A stretch of 64,000 nt of DNA, taken from positions 17,047,146-17,111,145 of the forward strand of contig NC_092261.1 in assembly GCF_036320965.1 (NCBI RefSeq). Reading direction: 5' to 3'. The DNA is from Panulirus ornatus (lineage: Eukaryota > Arthropoda > Malacostraca > Decapoda > Palinuridae). The notes under the pieces were generated by a model. The model was not told where the DNA came from, made no database searches, and was given only the letters and a program-made list of their open reading frames with translations. The translations under genes were made by a program, and so were the position numbers. Numbering within the stretch: the first letter of the stretch is position 1; each line of letters opens with the position of its first letter. Positions 17,640-29,940 of this stretch are shown one piece after another.

Positions 17640-19000
17640 CTGGGGAGGAGACATGGGCGGCACTATAGCCAACCAGCGTCTGAAAGATACAAAGAGAACA
17701 AGGAAATTGAGCATAGCAAAATAGGAAAGACGGAACAGAGGAATTTGAGAAAACTAGTGTGGACATAGCAAGATATAAGGCAAAGACTTTTCCTTAAATT
17801 CATCAGGAGTAAATTGTCCACTTAAGATCAGCTAATCAGGCTATAGGGATTTCAAAGGAGAACAGTCGCACTGGATGATGTGAAGCTAAGCAAGGAGTTG
17901 AATCCAACAAAAAATGTTTTCACAGTAGAAGACACAATAACCAAGAAAGAGTTAGATGTACGTGAATAATCTTGGAAAGCACTGAAGTATCTATAAAACA
18001 TATGAACAGACGGCTAAAGGGTCTTGACCTTGTATAAGGCTCATGGTTCTGATGACGTTTCTCCATGCGAGCTGCAGACATGTGTAGATACACTTGACAG
18101 GCAACATCAAATGTTGTTCAAGATGACTGCGGGAAGATATTGTGCCAGGAGAGTGGAAGAGGGCAAATGTCATACCTATCTGAGATAGACCGGAGACATG
18201 CGCTAAACTACAGACCAGTCTCCCTGACGAGTGTGGTCTACAAAACATTGGAACAAATTAAAAAAAAAAATGGATAAATACTTGTGAAGGAAGTACTGCT
18301 AAAGTGAGAGGTCGTGCGTAACAAACCATCAAATTTCTATGAGAAAGCGAGCTTCGTTGTGGAAATAAAAGAGTAAGCTGAGTGGACTGTGTACATCTGG
18401 CCTACCAGAGAGTATTTGACGCAGGAACTCATTCGCGAGACCATTGTTCTCCTTGATCTATATAAATGACTTGCCAGAAGTATTGGACTCGTACCTGATT
18501 ATGTTTGTGGATGATGCCGTAGTCGTGAGGAGGCAGGAGAGTGAGGAGGGCACAATGAACTTACAAATGGGGCACGTAGATAATCACCTTCGTTGGTCTG
18601 TAACATGTACGACAAAATGAAGCCAGAGTAAATGCAGAGTAATGATGATCGGAAACATCGAAAGAATGTCTCGATACGAATGTTATCTGGCAGGAAATAA
18701 GCTGCAAGTGTGTGCAAAGAGGACTTGAGAGTTTACACTGTGCTTTTCACCTGTTGTCAGTATCATAATAAGATAAACTGTTGCCTATCAAACATCAGAA
18801 CCGTATTCAAGTACATGATTAGGGAATATTCAGCAAACTGCCAGCATCCTATCGTAGTCCAAGACGAGGATATGCTTCTTGATATTTGGTCACCACATTT
18901 ACAAAAGAACAGATGGAGAAAATGCAGAGGAGCGGAAATAAAGATGGTCTTTCGAAAAATTGGTAACCATTAACTTCATTATACTGGTTTAGAAACGCCA
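17640..19000 (+). pseudogene. Decayed CR1-like LINE, RT and C-terminal block (M2)
   Basis: Blocks occur in order across shifting plus frames. A pre-RT linker FLKFIRSKLST lies near 17795. KAHGSDDVSPCELQ (about 18040) resembles KA.GPDG+SP..L. VPGEWKRANVIPI (about 18140) is the W..A.V.PI block. NYRPVSLTSVVYKTLEQ (about 18207) is near-consensus. LIYINDLPEVLDSYLIMFVD (about 18457) gives motif B end through motif C, with FVDD in place of F/YADD. IWSPHLQKNRWRKCRGAE (about 18890) resembles the WSPHL.K....EKVQRRA block at the ORF end. Multiple stops and frameshifts show the copy is dead. Its last 54 bp form one arm of an inverted repeat. Confidence 0.8.
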
Positions 19001-19144
19001 AGATTGTGATCAAGTCACCTTTTACTCTTTTCTCTTTCATAGTGGATTAATGTTTGGTCTCTAATCTTTCAGGATTAGAGACGTTTATACTGGCGTTTGT
19101 AAACCAGTATAATGAAGTCAACAATTACCAATTCTTCGAAAGAC
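18947..19144. repeat. 54-bp inverted repeat at the end of the CR1-like copy
   Basis: Arm 18947-19000 and arm 19091-19144 are reverse complements at 48 of 54 positions by my count, separated by 90 bp. Arm 1 is the end of the CR1-like coding region, so arm 2 is an inverted duplicate of it. Five of the six mismatches are A/C oppositions on the plus strand, which become G-U pairs in a minus-strand RNA. Confidence 0.88.
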
Positions 19145-19890
19145 GCAAAGATACAACAACTGGAGGCCATAACACGAAATTTAAGTGATATACTCGTCAG
19201 AGAATACGTATAGAAGTATAACTATACTGTAATCGTATTGGACGAACAGAACATAGTGAGTTACTAAACTGAACGAGGACAGCGTACAGAAATAAAAAAA
19301 AAAAGTTGTGTGATAGCGAAAGTTTAAGAGATGGGATCCAAGAGCGTAGGACTCACTCCCTGTACCGTACAGATAAGTAATTACTGGTAATTACATACAT
19401 TCACACACGCACACAAGCACGCACACTCAGATATAAACATCTCCCACATAATCACAAACACACAATCAGAGATAAAGAAATCTATATAAAGATACACTTC
19501 ACATGTACTACATGTGAAACCATAACTACATGCCATTATTTTCTTATTTTCTATACTAAATACAAACCTTACTTGCGATAGGACCCGGGTTCGAATCCTT
19601 GGTAAATCGTTACCACTTAGAGTAAATATCCAGAGAGACTATCTTCTTCACAGAAGACTTTCTCCTGGCGCTCAGGAGCGAGGCGTGAGTGTGGAAACAC
19701 TCTAGTGAAGAGACTAGGAACTTGGGACATTTGTTACTTGTGCAGGAGATTAGCTTCTCCTACAGAATTACGTAGATGAACCGAGAACCGTGCCTGGCGA
19801 ATACCAAGCAGCGCTGGTGGCGGCTCTTCTTTTTGTTATCTATTCATAGGAGAAGTAGAAGGAGGAGGAGGAGGAGAGAAGTGGGAACAG
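19145..19890. other. Unassigned sequence
   Basis: No domain or repeat recognised. A lone GGGTTCGAATCC at about 19588 resembles a tRNA B box, but no tRNA fold or SINE core surrounds it. Confidence 0.5.
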
Positions 19891-20023
<133 letters not shown>

Positions 20024-20069
20024 TAAGTGCCTATGATAGGGCCACGCCATCATACTTAAGAGCTCCGTC

Positions 20070-20165
20070 CTGTCGTGAGTAAGGGTCGTACCGTTGTAAA
20101 CAAAGGTCGCACCTGGTGCGAGCAAGGGTCGTACTTGTCGTAAGCAAGGGTCGTACCCGTCGTGC
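20070..20165. repeat. Short tandem repeat, GCAAGGGTCGTAC type
   Basis: Four imperfect units of about 25-28 bp, each containing AAGGGTCGTAC or AAAGGTCGCAC followed by a TGTCGT-like segment. Confidence 0.75.
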
Positions 20166-20169
20166 TTAG

Positions 20170-20985
20170 GAGGTCAAGGAGTCAGGTGACACCTCTCCTC
20201 CTGCTGCCATTGTGAGTGCGCTGCAAATCACTTCAGGAGGAGATCTGATCCTGCAGTTCTCTTTCGTTCCGTCAATCGACGTACGTGGGCCTCTTCAATA
20301 GATAACACACTTCAGAAAGAGTGAACTCACTTTCCATGCCTCAGTCGACGCCTCTAGCTGAACGTTCTACCTGACCAAATAACATTCTAAAATTTTAGAG
20401 ATCATGCTACTTTTACCCAACACCTCCAGTAACTTTGGCTGATAGTGATGGACGATTTCAGTACGCAGACTTGCACTGCTCCATTCTGACGCAGTTGTTC
20501 ATTTTACTAAACAGGATTGAGACGTGCGGCTGGAGAGCGTTCCTCAACCATCATTAAACAAGCTGAAGACATTGGTTAAGCCTATCTTCATCGCATTCTT
20601 CTCTATGGCTCACTGAAGCGAGTTGAAAATGAAGTCATAAATGGGGGCGCCACACGCTCCCTTTAACACACCAATTTCAAGGGAAGAAAAATGTATAATG
20701 AAATATCTACTTTCTTTGGGAAATAAGTGACTAAATCTATGAATAAAAGGCAAAATCTATATCCCATTATCGCCCCTAACTATTCTCTCGGTAATTTCAG
20801 GCCAAGTAATATAGAATTGGTCGTAAGAGTTTTACCAGCAGTTTTAAAGTCCTGAAGAGATTTTCAAAGGAGTGAGCTTAATGATCTTATCAATTAATCT
20901 AAGAGTCTGTAATGATTTCGACAGTAATATCTCTCTCTGCTAATGTCTGTTACAGGTCTGAGCCTGATCTTTAGATAAGAGAAAA
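20170..20985. other. Unassigned sequence
   Basis: Nothing recognised on either strand. Confidence 0.5.
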
Positions 20986-20997
20986 GAATGATTTTTT

Positions 20998-21175
20998 TTT
21001 TTCAATCACACGAGCGAAGTCTTTCTTATCACACGAGTGAAGTCTTTCACATCACACGGACAAGACTTATCACATCACGCGAGTAAGGCATTTCAAATAA
21101 CATGGGCAAGAGTCCCTGCATAACATAAGCAAAATAATTCTTCGCATCACACGAGAAAATTTCAGTAATACATAT
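20998..21175. repeat. Degenerate tandem repeat, ATCACACGAG type, period about 27 bp
   Basis: Six or so imperfect units with ATCACACGAG followed by an AAGTCTTTC-like segment, progressively diverged toward the right. Confidence 0.75.
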
Positions 21176-21610
21176 GATGGTTCACTTGAGCCGCCACCAA
21201 AAGAGTCCCCATAAGATATTCAACCTGCGGCAATGTGATTATAAGCTGAAAACGACAAGTATCAAAGGTTAGTGACAAAATCGACATGCATTATACAGAC
21301 AGATCGTAAATTACCCCGAGCTTAGAAAAAATGTTGAGATAAAACCCCAGTAGCACGTGAGTGTAGCAAGGTCTAGTGTCTTATGTGGTGGAGTTTTTAC
21401 GTGTGGCCAGAGAAAGTGTAGTGTGAGCGTGATGGGTTTTCAGACGTGGAGAACAGAGGACCATGCACCCCACCGTCTCGATTTCTCAGGTGATTAGATG
21501 AAGGATTAGAACACCGCATCCTCCTGCACGGGTGATTAGATGAAGAATTAGACAGCACTATATCCTCCTGTCTGGGTGATTAACCAACAGATTGGAGCAA
21601 TGAACCTTTC

Positions 21611-21853
21611 CTGCGCAGTCGATTAATCAAAGGGTTCGACCACTATGCTCTACTGCCCAGTCGATGAGCTGGAGGGTTCGACCACTATGCTCTACTACCC
21701 AGTCGATGAGCTGAAGGGTTCGACCACTAGGCTCTACTGCCCAGTCGATGAGCTGGAGGGTTCGACCACTAGGCTCTACTGCCCAGTCGATGAGTTGGAG
21801 GGTTCGACCACTAAGCTCTACTGCCATGTCGATTATCTACAGGGTTCGACCAC
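21611..21853. repeat. 42-bp minisatellite, about 6 copies
   Basis: GGGTTCGACCAC recurs at 21632, 21674, 21716, 21758, 21800 and 21842, exactly 42 bp apart, with few differences between units. The period is a multiple of three, so open frames cross it on both strands. I regard these as a consequence of the period. Confidence 0.93.
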
Positions 21854-22298
21854 AATGGCCTCCAGCCTAGACGTGTATCCGATAAAAGGCAGAGCGCCAC
21901 CTCCTCCAGCACGAGTGAGGCCAAACTCACCCATCGCTCGGATCTGCAGTGAACATATGAGAGTATAACGAACATAAGAACCAGGTACAATACCCTCAGG
22001 GCACGAGCATGTCGCCCTCATTAACGCCACAGCTCCAGCAGACGTCACGACTCTGGAATATAATCAAAAGAAATATTCGCTCAGGCTAACTTTCGACAAT
22101 ATTCAAGAAAAGCAATGGTGCTGGACACGTAGCGACCAGACAAGCTGAGTATCTCAAGCTAACGAATGCAAAAAGTTATACAGGAAAATGAGTTAAGGTT
22201 ACAAGTAGCTATGAATAGCTTTAAGTAGCTTTCTAAAGATACGTAAGAACGGAGAATGGCTTTTCATTCTTCCTTATACATTTCACACTGAAGACAAA

Positions 22299-22353
<55 letters not shown>

Positions 22354-22684
22354 GACTGGGAGGCACGTATCAACCAACCACATAAACATAGTGTCAGATG
22401 TGGCCATCAGATAAAGTGTCGTACTCCAGCACAAATCCTCTCACAACCACGATATTATTTTTGACCTATAATTACCCCAGGACCATGTTCCATGAAAGGA
22501 ACCCTGTTGTTACCCAGAGCCTTTCTATACGCTCCTGCGGCCCAGGGCTGCGCTAATTTCAGCAGGAGGGAAATGTAGACTCCTCTGGAGTGAGAAGGTC
22601 TGTGACGAGACTGTAACCCGAATGATACAGCTGAAGGTGACTATTCACTCGCGTTGTAAGTAAATGTGAATAAAAGCAATTTGA
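21854..22684. other. Unassigned sequence with (CT)n at 22301-22352
   Basis: Apart from the CT microsatellite I see no recognisable feature. Confidence 0.5.
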
Positions 22685-23338
22685 TTATTAGGCTTCGGCT
22701 ATCAGGAGTGTTAGTTTGAATGAAGACGAACTTGAAGGATGTGGAGTGTCTTAGATAAATGAGAGTGAATATGGCTGCGAGTGAAACCATGGGAGGCGAA
22801 GATGAAATGAGCTAAGGTGGTTGAAGGAGCAAAGGTCCTGGGCACATTGACGAATGTATCGAAAGAAAGGTCAATGACTCTAAGAGCAAAAATAGGTACG
22901 TTTCGTGGTGTAATTGATCCGTCGGTGCTTATGGATGCAAGACGTGGGGCTTTACACAAATACGTAACGAAGAGGGTGGATGTGTTGGACGAAGTGTTTG
23001 AGGACAATCTGTGGGGGAGTCTGATCGAGTAAGAAATTGCAGGGTAAGATAGAGGTGTGGTAGGGAGAGGAGTACGTGCTGGTATGGTTTAAACACATAG
23101 AGAAGATGAGTAATAAGAGGATGATTGATAGAGTATGCATGTCCAAAGTGGAAAGCAAGGAAAAAGTGGGAAGCCAAAGAGCTGGTGGAAACACAGAATG
23201 AAAAATGTTTTGAAATATAGATGTCTGTGAACATACAGAAGGGAGCAAGGTGTGTAAGAGATAGAGTGGAGCGATGTGGTATACAGGAGACAACGTGCTG
23301 CCATCAAGATGAACCACGACACTTGAAGCCATCGGGGT
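22685..23338 (+). mobile_element. Old RTE-like LINE copy L10, C-terminal and 3' fragment
   Basis: VVEGAKVLGTLTNVSKERSM then TLRAKIGTF aligns with the young copies' VGEGAKILGALKNVWKSRTL / SRKAKMGMF. VTKRVDVLDEVFEDNLWG aligns with VRRRMDVLEMRCLRTMCG. Later plus-strand DNA still matches the block through GVVYRG and the first part of the 3' UTR (ACACTTGAAGCCATCGGGG). Identity is far lower than among the young copies and stops are frequent, so this insertion is much older. It abuts a SINE-B copy. Confidence 0.82.
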
Positions 23339-23344
23339 TCTAAT

Positions 23345-23499
23345 CTGGTTCTAAATAAGGGGCTCTGTGGTCGGTGCTGACCAAGATTCATGTTCGGCTC
23401 CATCTGGGTTCGAATTCTGGGAGCGGCACTAAACCCGCAGCCATCCCCAGTGTTCATCATCCACACGGGCCTGGTCGATATATGGGTACGTGACATAGG

Positions 23500-23545
<46 letters not shown>

Positions 23546-23585
23546 CTCTCTCCCCTGTAACACATAACAATCCAATAATAATCAC
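23345..23585 (+). mobile_element. tRNA-derived SINE-B copy B3
   Basis: A-box-like GTGGTCGGTGCTGACC, B-box GGGTTCGAATTCTGG near 23406, core CAGTGTTCATCATCC...GGTCGATATATGGGTA, (TG)n at 23500-23541, then the tail AAAACTCTCTCCCCTGTAAC. Confidence 0.85.
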
Positions 23586-23589
23586 ATAA

Positions 23590-24810
23590 AGAGGTAACAA
23601 ACGGCTATGTAATCCCGCGTGCTGACACAAGGGACTCGAGGCGCTGGAGTGGTACAGAAGCAAACAGTGGGACGTTTGATGGTGTTCAATACACAAAGAC
23701 ATCTACAGTGAAACGCTAACGGTGACGTGTTTCCGTACATCTGCTTCTTCTAATTCTTCAGGTTGATGACCGTCTACGTCATTCATGATAGTCAGGTTCT
23801 CATGGAGGCTTCGTGCTTTCCATGCGTTCGTACTACAGGACCAATCCGGCAAGTAAACACAGGCGCTGCATGAAAGTGCAGACACTGGTAACATACCACG
23901 TCACGGATAATGAAGACACTGCTATTCTGGACGAGTTCAGAGCAATAACGTAAAGCCACCCTCCCATTACACAAAAATCTCGGTGAAACACGACTCACTA
24001 CGTCTGCTCGCTAACAAGAGGCTCACGACACAGTTCCATCAACGGCAACTGCCAATTCGTGATATTCCAGCGGTACGTTTCGGTATGTGAGACTCATCCA
24101 CTAACTCACAGGCCACTTGTACCTGCTCCTGAAGACTGCGGCTGGATAACATCATGGCAGGTCTTCAAGAAGCTCGAGTTCATGTCAGGAACCACTCTTA
24201 TGTAGCTGTTCGAATAAGGGCTATTCAGGGGTTCGGCAGTCGTCGACATGGGTCTAAGAGGCACACCACTTATCATGGGGGCAGTTCGAGGATGAAGACG
24301 AGAGAATCGTCCGGATTCCTTTCTTATTAATACTAGATTATTCACTTCATGCTTCGATCCTCTTTCATTTCTTTTGTTTCTCATCTCAATATTTCTCATT
24401 TCTTTCATATCTTTGTTTTCCCTCTCATCCATTTCCATGCCTCACTGAGGACTGGCGACCAAGACTTGAGATTCTGACATAAAAAGACACGAAACCATCG
24501 TAAGGAACTTAAATGCTGTCATTGTCGTCGCATGAAAAACAAAGAAGTTTTCCTCTGTGTTTACAGAGGTTATTCAAAATGTATCTTATCCTCAGCAACT
24601 ACAGTGTGCCAGGTTTTCGCTCTGTGGAAAACAACCTGTTCGCAATTAGCACCAGATGGGGAAAAAATAAGAAAACTTTTATGGATACTTAAAAGATTCG
24701 TCGCTGAAATACGGTAAATAACAGCTGGTGTATGTACTGCCATATCTTCAGGCAAATAAAAGCATGTAGACAGTAAGTCCCATGTGTACTGTAATCTGAG
24801 CACTGCTATG
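23590..24810. other. Unassigned sequence
   Basis: No coding domain or repeat family recognised in about 1.2 kb. Confidence 0.5.
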
Positions 24811-24814
24811 TTAA

Positions 24815-25015
24815 GATGGCGGCCAACATTGTTACCTGAAGACTGTGGCCATCACTGTAGACATGACACGGTGGCCATCACTGTTACCGTAAGATTGTGG
24901 CTATCACTGTTACTGTGAGGCGGTGGCCATCACTGTTATCGTAACGACGATGGCCATTATTCTTCGTAAGACGATGGCCATCACCGCTCATAAGACAGTG
25001 GCCATCACTGTTCTC
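24815..25015. repeat. Degenerate tandem repeat, GTGGCCATCACTGTTA type
   Basis: About seven imperfect units of 25-36 bp, each with GTGGCCATCACTGTTA or a close variant, joined by short variable linkers such as CGTAAGACG. Confidence 0.82.
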
Positions 25016-25019
25016 TTGT

Positions 25020-25890
25020 AAACTCAACAAAATGTGTCTGGCAGTACCAGTCAGGTCACAGGCATCAGAGTGACTTCGGTCCGACAGACAGCGGGTAAGT
25101 CAGAGCCTGCTTTTCCAACCAGTGTTTCCTCTGTCGTATTCCACTCCACTTCCCCCCACGACATGAGCTGAAGAGAATTATGTACTGATGTTACACTATT
25201 GTATATATGTCATACATGCCCCTGTTCCCTGTGCGTGTATGCTTACCAAGGATATCACGGTGTAATACAAATACAGCAAAGAAATCGGATTTTTGTACAT
25301 TTCTTAAACTGACTTTGTGGATCTCTCGAGGCAGTACAAGGACGAGACGAGTTGGATATCTGAGGATATTACGCGAACGTGTGAGCATTTCATCCTTCGG
25401 TTGTCTCTTAGTTTATGAGCTTCAAACGCCTCAGAGGCCAGTGCTCAGAGGAAAAACAGACCAAGAATAATGAACACTTTGAAAAGCTGAGGTACGACTT
25501 GCAACGTGATGAGAGAAATATCTGCAATTTGGTCGTCTTGGAGGTGTCCGCTATATAGAGAGTGTTAGTCGTAAATACAGGCTACACAAAGGTGGTGGTA
25601 TGAAAGCAAGACCTGGTCGAAATGTGGAGGAATGAGAGGAACGGCAAGCCAAAAATTGATGCACTCGCTGCGTTGGTAATGTTATGCCGCAGAACTTGCA
25701 CACACAACACGAGCACCAGAGGAGGAACAAGGCTGTAGATCCCCCACGGCAGTGGTTGGCACCTGTGGTAAACGACCGACATCCTCAAATGTGTACAGAG
25801 TAAACGTGATCGGCATCGTCCATGCATTTAAACAAAACATGAGGCATTCATAAGCTCAAACATTCTTCTTCATGAAGATGTTTGCTCGAG
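25020..25890. other. Unassigned sequence
   Basis: Nothing recognised. Frames at 25207-25470 and 25582-25827 have no family resemblance. Confidence 0.5.
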
Positions 25891-26080
25891 TTTCAGTAAT
25901 CACTGGGTGGCTGCATGAGAATCGACTGCGTTCTAAACTATGCATGAAAAACAAACAGGCCTCAATGTTGACAAAACACGACACATGCTGGTGATATTTG
26001 GACGGATCCCTCCGGTTCATGGTTACAAACCTCGACCCATAAATGTCCAGATTATCTTCCGACCTTCGTGAAAAGTCACA
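25890..26080 (+). pseudogene. Possible LINE RT C-terminal remnant
   Basis: LNVDKTRHMLVIFGRIPPV (about 25952-26010) resembles the LN..KT..M...FG...PP segment that follows the catalytic motif in L2/CR1-type reverse transcriptases. WLHENRL just upstream, in another frame, resembles the preceding W..EN block. Only this short piece is visible, so the call is weak. Confidence 0.35.
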
Positions 26081-26399
26081 TAAAAGAAGGAACGCACATC
26101 AAGACACAACCCGAGATGATTTAGGGTAAGCCATATTGCCAACTGAAGGACTACAACAGAAGAAATAACCTACGTTATGAATTAAGTTTTGGGAGTTTTG
26201 GCCGATGCGTCACAGCCAAAAGTTTATATCTCGGTTACGCGTCTCGCTCACGCCCACGTCACGCCTTATCACATACACAGACGCAAGATTTTGAGCTCCG
26301 GTACAAATAACGTTACAAAACCCCTTCCCGACGCGACCTCCAGGCGTATATCGCAGAAAATCTGAGGAAGATCACATCTGACGAATACATTAGCCAAAG

Positions 26400-26700
26400 A
26401 CACCATCCGTAGACGAATATTTATGACTCACACATATACACCCACGAAACACACGATCCGTAGACGAACATTTCTGACGCACGTATAGACCTACAACGAG
26501 ATATATACACAGAACATATGCGACTCCCACATACACATACGACACGATCTGCAGACGAGCATAACTGACTCATGTATACGGCAATTTCCGTGAGAACACA
26601 CATATATCCACAACATGATCCGGAGACGAACGGTTCTGACGCACACACTCCCTATGACGCAACACTTTGGCGAACATATCTGACGCACATGTAAAACTCA
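26400..26700. repeat. Degenerate repeat, GATCCGTAGACGAAC type
   Basis: The motif GATCCGTAGACGAACATTTC or variants, followed by TGACGCACA-like sequence, occurs about five times (near 26406, 26455, 26547, 26619, 26668) with uneven spacing of 49-92 bp. Confidence 0.75.
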
Positions 26701-27266
26701 AGGCGTGAGCTGTACACCAAGAATTCTGATACACATAAGAAAAATAGAATTATCCCTTCATGTCAGAAAATTACAGGTCCTTAATTCACTTAAACTTCAG
26801 CCAAAAAAAAATCGAATTATTGTTTTACTACAAATTGTTATTTTCTATTCACTTTAACTTTGGCAGTGCGACGTTGCTTTAATCGAGATTAAATTCTCTG
26901 CCAACACATAGATTACTTGCCTTGGTGGTATCAAAGCAATATATGAAATCAGAGAAAACAAAATGACTTTAAATCTTAGTCAAGAATGACTGACTCTCTC
27001 ATTTCATATCATGAAGAACGCTATTCAATCCTCCTCAAATGAAAACTTTCTAGTTCAAGGTAAAACTGGCATAACTGCACACTAGCAAGAAAAAAAGATA
27101 TGCAAGTATGCTATAAAAAAAACCGAGCATTTTCCAAGACAAGAGGATTAAGGGTAGACTATATCACATAAAAGCCATTTTTTTTTTCCAAGGATGTAAA
27201 TATGAAAGTCTAATATCCACTGACACATGTAACTGCGCTCGATTTTCAACCATGAGTATCTAGATA

Positions 27267-27297
<31 letters not shown>

Positions 27298-28045
27298 GGA
27301 ATCACTTTGGATAAATAGGTAACAGCAAAAAGCTGTCTCTATATTATTCCTAAATAATATACCAGTCTAGAATAATTTCAACAAAAACACATTTTTCGTT
27401 CAAGTTATCAGTGAAGAAAAAAAAAATTTCGAAAGTACGTGACATGAAACGTAGTTAGGTAATTATTCTGAAAAAAAACAGAAAAAACCCACCAAATATC
27501 AATGGCATAAATTACGTGAACTAATGCATCTGTTGTGTTTAAATAAAGCGAGCAATTAAAACCAATCGCAAATGACAACACTGAATACTAAAGCCTGAAT
27601 TTCCGCCAGTGACATCAAGGCTGCCATCGCAGTTGCAGACAAAGGCCTGACGACGATATACCCCAAGTAATTCTAGCACGATATATTGCTTTGGTAACTA
27701 CAAACAAACGATGGGTAATTTACTCCCCCACACATACACACACACACACACACATACACACACGCATGCAGGGCTTAAAGCCGTATTTTTAGTCAAGCTG
27801 ACGTTGCAGAATGATTAGAGGCCGCAATCATTCTAATGGGCCCTTGTCGTCCGGAGGTTTATGCGCATAATGAAGAGGTTTAAGCTTAGTGCGAGCTCAC
27901 ACACACACACACACACGCACGCGCATGCGTGCGCTACCCACGCATCAAGAACGACGTCAGCACACAAACGTCAAAGAAAACGTGTTCGTCGAGTTATGTT
28001 TTAGGCAAGAGAAAATGTTCATTCACGTGCAGAAATACAAGCACT
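26701..28045. other. AT-rich unassigned sequence with short (AC)n tracts
   Basis: Short (AC)n tracts lie at 27270-27290, 27730-27765 and 27897-27917. No coding block recognised. Confidence 0.5.
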
Positions 28046-28049
28046 TTTC

Positions 28050-28275
28050 ATGGACTTCTGTGGTGTATCGGCTAATGTTCCTGACAAGTGATACATTCAC
28101 GGGCCGCCCAGGATCAAGCGCATAGGTTCGAATCCTGGTTGCAGAAGTCGGTCCACGTATTGGTCGATAAAATGGATACCTGGCCAAGGCTAGGATAGAT
28201 ATATACAGCGGTAATGAGATGGCCTCGATCAGGCCCTCTGGTGCCCGTGCTGTCTTAGCTAACATAAAAATATAT
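28050..28275 (+). mobile_element. tRNA-derived SINE-C copy C3
   Basis: The A-box-like TATCGGCTAATGTTCC is near 28067, B box AGGTTCGAATCCTGG near 28125 and core GGTCGATAAAATGGATACCT near 28162. The 3' end is CAGGCCCTCTGGTGCCCGTG then CTGTCTTAGCTAACATAA. This is the most complete SINE-C in the window. Confidence 0.85.
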
Positions 28276-29199
28276 GTAAGATACAGAAAGGTAAGTACGT
28301 AGCCACATATAACTCCACCAGACAAGCGAACACACTTATGTCATCATTCATATTACAGCTGCTGATCCATAAGCCACTATCACCCACCACCACAATCAAC
28401 TTCCATCACCACCAACTCCATTAGGACCTCCATCCAGTCACTCCCACGAGTCCCCTCACCAATCCCGCTAACCATCGCTACTCCAACCCTCTCTGCAGTC
28501 GCTAACTGCGACGCTATAATTCTCAGTAACAGATTATGAAACTCTGCTCCCATGTGGCAAAACCATACCCTCAAAGCTTGATCCCATCTGGTCTACTGTA
28601 ATCATTTCATGAAGCAACAGACAGTAGCCTCGTGTGACCTAACATGACCACCCAGAGTAGGTAATTAGGTTTCACCTTGGCTACAGGCGGCCTATAATCA
28701 TGCAAGGGCCCACCGTAATGGACTTGGCGGCCACGCTCACTTATTCTGTCTTTCAAATTCCTCTGTAGCATTTCCTGCGTCACTCAAGTAATCTATTCTG
28801 ACTCATGTCTCTTGGGCAGAACTCACGTGGGACACAGGTATCGCCTGTCTCGAGAAGTAGCTTGAACTATGGGACTTACACGCTCCTCCACAGCACCAAG
28901 CACAGGACCACGGAAAAGCCTCCTGGTTTCCTCAGAAGCTCCACGAGACCCGTCACCCACGCAACTCTCCCATGGAACACTTGCTTTACCTCCCACACCT
29001 ACATCAGCGCCATGTGAACCCTGCTAACCTCGTCTCACCTTACTTCAACCTTCCTACCTAACCCTGTACCACTTGTGTCAAATACACACCTCTCTACTTA
29101 CCCAATAAAGACCTGTGTTGTTACTCGTGTTTCCTTACCCTTGTCTCAGGCCTCACTAATTCCAAAGAACTTAGATATACAATATTAAGAGCAGCTTCT
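28276..29199. other. Unassigned sequence
   Basis: No recognisable domain. The short minus frame at 28380-28574 is opposite CA/TC-rich sequence and is not supported. Confidence 0.45.
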
Positions 29200-29940
29200 C
29201 ACACCCTTCGCCTGTCGCCTCAACATTATCACCAATATCTTATGATCCGAGTCACCAACTATGATCATCGCCACTAACAACCCCATCTTCACCAGCAGCA
29301 TAGTACTACCAACCTCACCACTCCTATAACCACTCCCTCTGACCACCAAATAAGCACCGTAGACTCGAGTCAGAACTCGTTACGACCTCCCTACGAATCA
29401 CAATCGCCAACGACCTCCACCAATCACCACGACCGTCACTTCTATCACCGTCGACCCCCCCGTAAGTTACCACCACCACTTCTACTTCCACGACACCTAA
29501 TAACCTCCATCATCATCAGTGCCAACACCTTACACACGACCTCTCACTATCACCAACACATCCACGACTACAGCCACCATCGTCACCCACTGATCACCTC
29601 TTCTACAATCACTATCCCCATCACCACCAAACCACTATCATCATTTCCTCATGACTCTTATCAACCCAGTCACCAACTCACCATCATCAATACTTCTCTT
29701 TTTACAAATATCAGTATATAATCAACCACTACCAGCATCAATAACCACAATAACAATTATCATATCAGTATTTCTGTCACTGCTACTAATCCTTCTCACC
29801 ACCGTCAACTTCACCACCGCAATCATCACTCTAACTTCATCATTACAATAGTAAACATCACAATTACCTTCTCCATCACCACAGCACCACAACTACCACC
29901 ACCACACACCATCCCTCTCCACGTTCCATTAAACACTAAC
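29200..29940. repeat. G-poor, CAC/ATC-rich cryptically simple tract
   Basis: About 740 bp in which the plus strand is almost entirely A, C and T. It is built from interleaved ACC, CAC, ATC and TCA triplets with no fixed period. G is rare throughout. Frames here reflect composition only. Confidence 0.8.

Noticed and set aside
19565..19615. Isolated tRNA B box (GGGTTCGAATCC)
   Set aside because: No A box at the expected distance and no SINE core or cloverleaf around it.
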